Positions 5,537 through 6,450 of a DNA stretch of 6,450 nucleotides are shown one piece after another. The stretch lies in contig LIBV01000050.1 of NCBI GenBank assembly GCA_001438335.1, forward strand, positions 1-6,450, written 5' to 3'. Source of the stretch: Pelagibacteraceae bacterium BACL5 MAG-120820-bin39 (GTDB taxonomy: Bacteria; Pseudomonadota; Alphaproteobacteria; Pelagibacterales; Pelagibacteraceae). Within the stretch, counting starts at the first letter, position 1; every line of letters starts with the position of its first letter. Both the position numbers and the translations under genes were made by a program. The notes under the pieces were generated by a model, which worked only from the letters and a program-made list of their open reading frames with translations, was not told where the DNA came from and made no database searches.

Positions 5537-6202
5537 GTGAAAGAAGTGGTTTTAGACACAGAGACAACTGGTATTTCGGTCAGAGACGGACATAGAATAG
5601 TTGAAATTGGTTGTATAGAATTAGAAAATTTAGTTCCTACAAAAAAAACATTTCATTGTTACTTAAATCCAGAGACTAAAGTTTCAGAAAAAGCTTTAGA
5701 GGTTCATGGGTATACAGATGATTTTTTATCCAAACAAATAAAATTCATTGAAATTGCTGATAAATTTTTAGATTTTATTAATGGGAAACGTTTAGTTATC
5801 CACAATGCTGAATTTGATTTAAGTCATCTAAATAATGAATTGAATTTAATAGGTAAAAGTAAAATCAAAAATGAAGTCGTTGATACTTTAGCTTTGGCAA
5901 GAGATAAATTTCCAGGCTCTCCAATTAACTTAGATGCTCTGTGCAAAAGATACAGTATTGACAACACAAAAAGAACTAAACACACCGCTTTAATAGACTG
6001 TGATTTATTGTCCAAAGTTTATATTAATTTATTAGATCAAAAAGAACCAAGGCTTGATTTTAAAAATAGTGAAAATTCTGTTCAAGATAAAAGTGATAAA
6101 AACATTTTATATTTTAAAAAAGTTATCACACCAAGTGAAGATGAGCTTAAAAAACATAAAGAATATCTTAACAATAACTTAAAGAAAAATTATTTTAATT
6201 AA
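5537..6202 (+). CDS. dnaQ: DNA polymerase III epsilon subunit (3'-5' proofreading exonuclease)
   Basis: The epsilon subunit removes misincorporated bases during chromosome replication as part of the polymerase III core. The 221-residue protein shows Exo I as LDTETTG (6-12) with metal ligands Asp7 and Glu9. Exo II is VIHNAEFDLSHLNNEL (87-102) with Asp94. Exo III epsilon is KHTALIDCDLL (148-158) with His149 and Asp154, the DEDDh pattern. A hydrophilic linker and tail follow residue 168, as in E. coli epsilon, where the tail binds the alpha subunit. QKEPRLDF (168-175) sits where a clamp-binding motif occurs in E. coli but is not a clear match. The start is GTG, placed directly after the coaE TAA with no spacer; it gives the family N-terminus. 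The gene ends inside the palindrome TTAATTAA shared with the opposing secB-like gene. Confidence 0.95.
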   Translation: MKEVVLDTETTGISVRDGHRIVEIGCIELENLVPTKKTFHCYLNPETKVSEKALEVHGYTDDFLSKQIKFIEIADKFLDFINGKRLVIHNAEFDLSHLNNELNLIGKSKIKNEVVDTLALARDKFPGSPINLDALCKRYSIDNTKRTKHTALIDCDLLSKVYINLLDQKEPRLDFKNSENSVQDKSDKNILYFKKVITPSEDELKKHKEYLNNNLKKNYFN

Positions 6203-6450
6203 ATCTTTGATTATATAAATTTTCAAAGTCTATTTTTTTTTGAAATTGAATACCTGGATACCCCGAATTATGCAGAAGATCTAAAAATGTTTTTTCTAAG
6301 TCAGGGTATATTTTTGTTTGCACATCACATAATATTATTTTCTCTAATTCTTTCTTTTCGGTAATTTCTTCATTAATCTTAATTATGGTTACAAATATTA
6401 TTTCAAAATAAGATTTTTTTTTACTTTCAGTTTTGTCCTCAAATTTTAAA
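6195..6450 (-). CDS. secB: SecB-like protein-export chaperone, 3' part (cut by window edge)
   Basis: Reading leftward from the window edge, 84 codons end in TAA at 6195-6197; the start lies beyond 6450. The tail N-S-G-Y-P-G-I-x(5)-K-I-D-F-E-N-L-Y (fragment residues 61-79) matches the SecB C-terminus, where alphaproteobacterial forms read about G-G-F-P-P-L-x-L-D-P-I-D-F-x-x-L-Y. LCDVQ (40-44) resembles the SecB LCEVQ strand, preceded by a YFEIIFVT strand. SecB is a tetrameric cytosolic chaperone that keeps preproteins unfolded for SecA. In this fragment LCDVQ is followed almost at once by the helix leading to the tail, so about 20-25 residues of normal SecB seem to be missing. The secB position next to dnaQ is conserved in alphaproteobacteria, which supports the call. 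A divergent relative is the alternative. Confidence 0.7.
   Translation of the reverse strand, partial: LKFEDKTESKKKSYFEIIFVTIIKINEEITEKKELEKIILCDVQTKIYPDLEKTFLDLLHNSGYPGIQFQKKIDFENLYNQRFN

Noticed and set aside
5824..6015. Minus-strand open frame opposite dnaQ
   Set aside because: Short, without motif, and covers the conserved Exo II-Exo III part of dnaQ on the plus strand.
1..6450. Mobile element, CRISPR, defence or toxin-antitoxin system
   Set aside because: All genes are conserved housekeeping genes in a conserved order; no transposase, integrase, regular repeat-spacer pattern or foreign base composition is present.

Overview
The window is very AT-rich, gene-dense, and has almost no spacers except one. 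It looks like a streamlined alphaproteobacterial chromosome, most probably of the SAR11 (Pelagibacterales) type. This rests on base composition, lysine/asparagine/isoleucine-rich proteins, genes that overlap or abut by a few bases, absent Shine-Dalgarno sequences, and a gene order (hemJ-hemH-hemE // ppsR-maf-aroE-coaE-dnaQ // secB) that is conserved in Alphaproteobacteria. The taxon is inferred; no rRNA is present.

Layout. Positions 28-2496 are a leftward heme operon transcribed hemE -> hemH -> hemJ: uroporphyrinogen decarboxylase, ferrochelatase, and the membrane protoporphyrinogen oxidase HemJ. hemE and hemH share an ATGA overlap, and hemH and hemJ are separated by one base. Positions 2497-2779 are the only long non-coding stretch. 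Positions 2780-6202 are a rightward operon: PEP-synthase/PPDK regulator (ppsR), Maf nucleotide pyrophosphatase, shikimate dehydrogenase (aroE), dephospho-CoA kinase (coaE) and the DNA polymerase III proofreading subunit (dnaQ). These genes overlap by 8-11 bases or abut within 0-1 base. From 6450 back to 6195 runs the 3' end of a leftward secB-like gene, which overlaps dnaQ tail to tail by 8 bases.

The main point of interest is the 283-bp divergent gap between hemE and ppsR. In Caulobacter and Rickettsia the chromosomal replication origin lies beside hemE, with this same set of flanking genes. Here the gap holds five DnaA-box-like 9-mers: three identical TTATTAACA copies, two of them phased exactly 11 bp apart, plus two ...TTCACA forms. 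It also holds three TTAA-N7-TTAA arrangements of the CtrA type, a G-rich cluster of AGTG repeats about 10 bp apart, and several short direct and inverted repeats. Genes point away from it on both sides, as expected for bidirectional replication. I therefore call it a candidate oriC.

The protein genes are otherwise ordinary housekeeping genes with recognisable catalytic motifs. The exception is the secB-like fragment, which appears to lack an internal segment that normal SecB has. I see no mobile element, CRISPR array, RNA gene or defence system.
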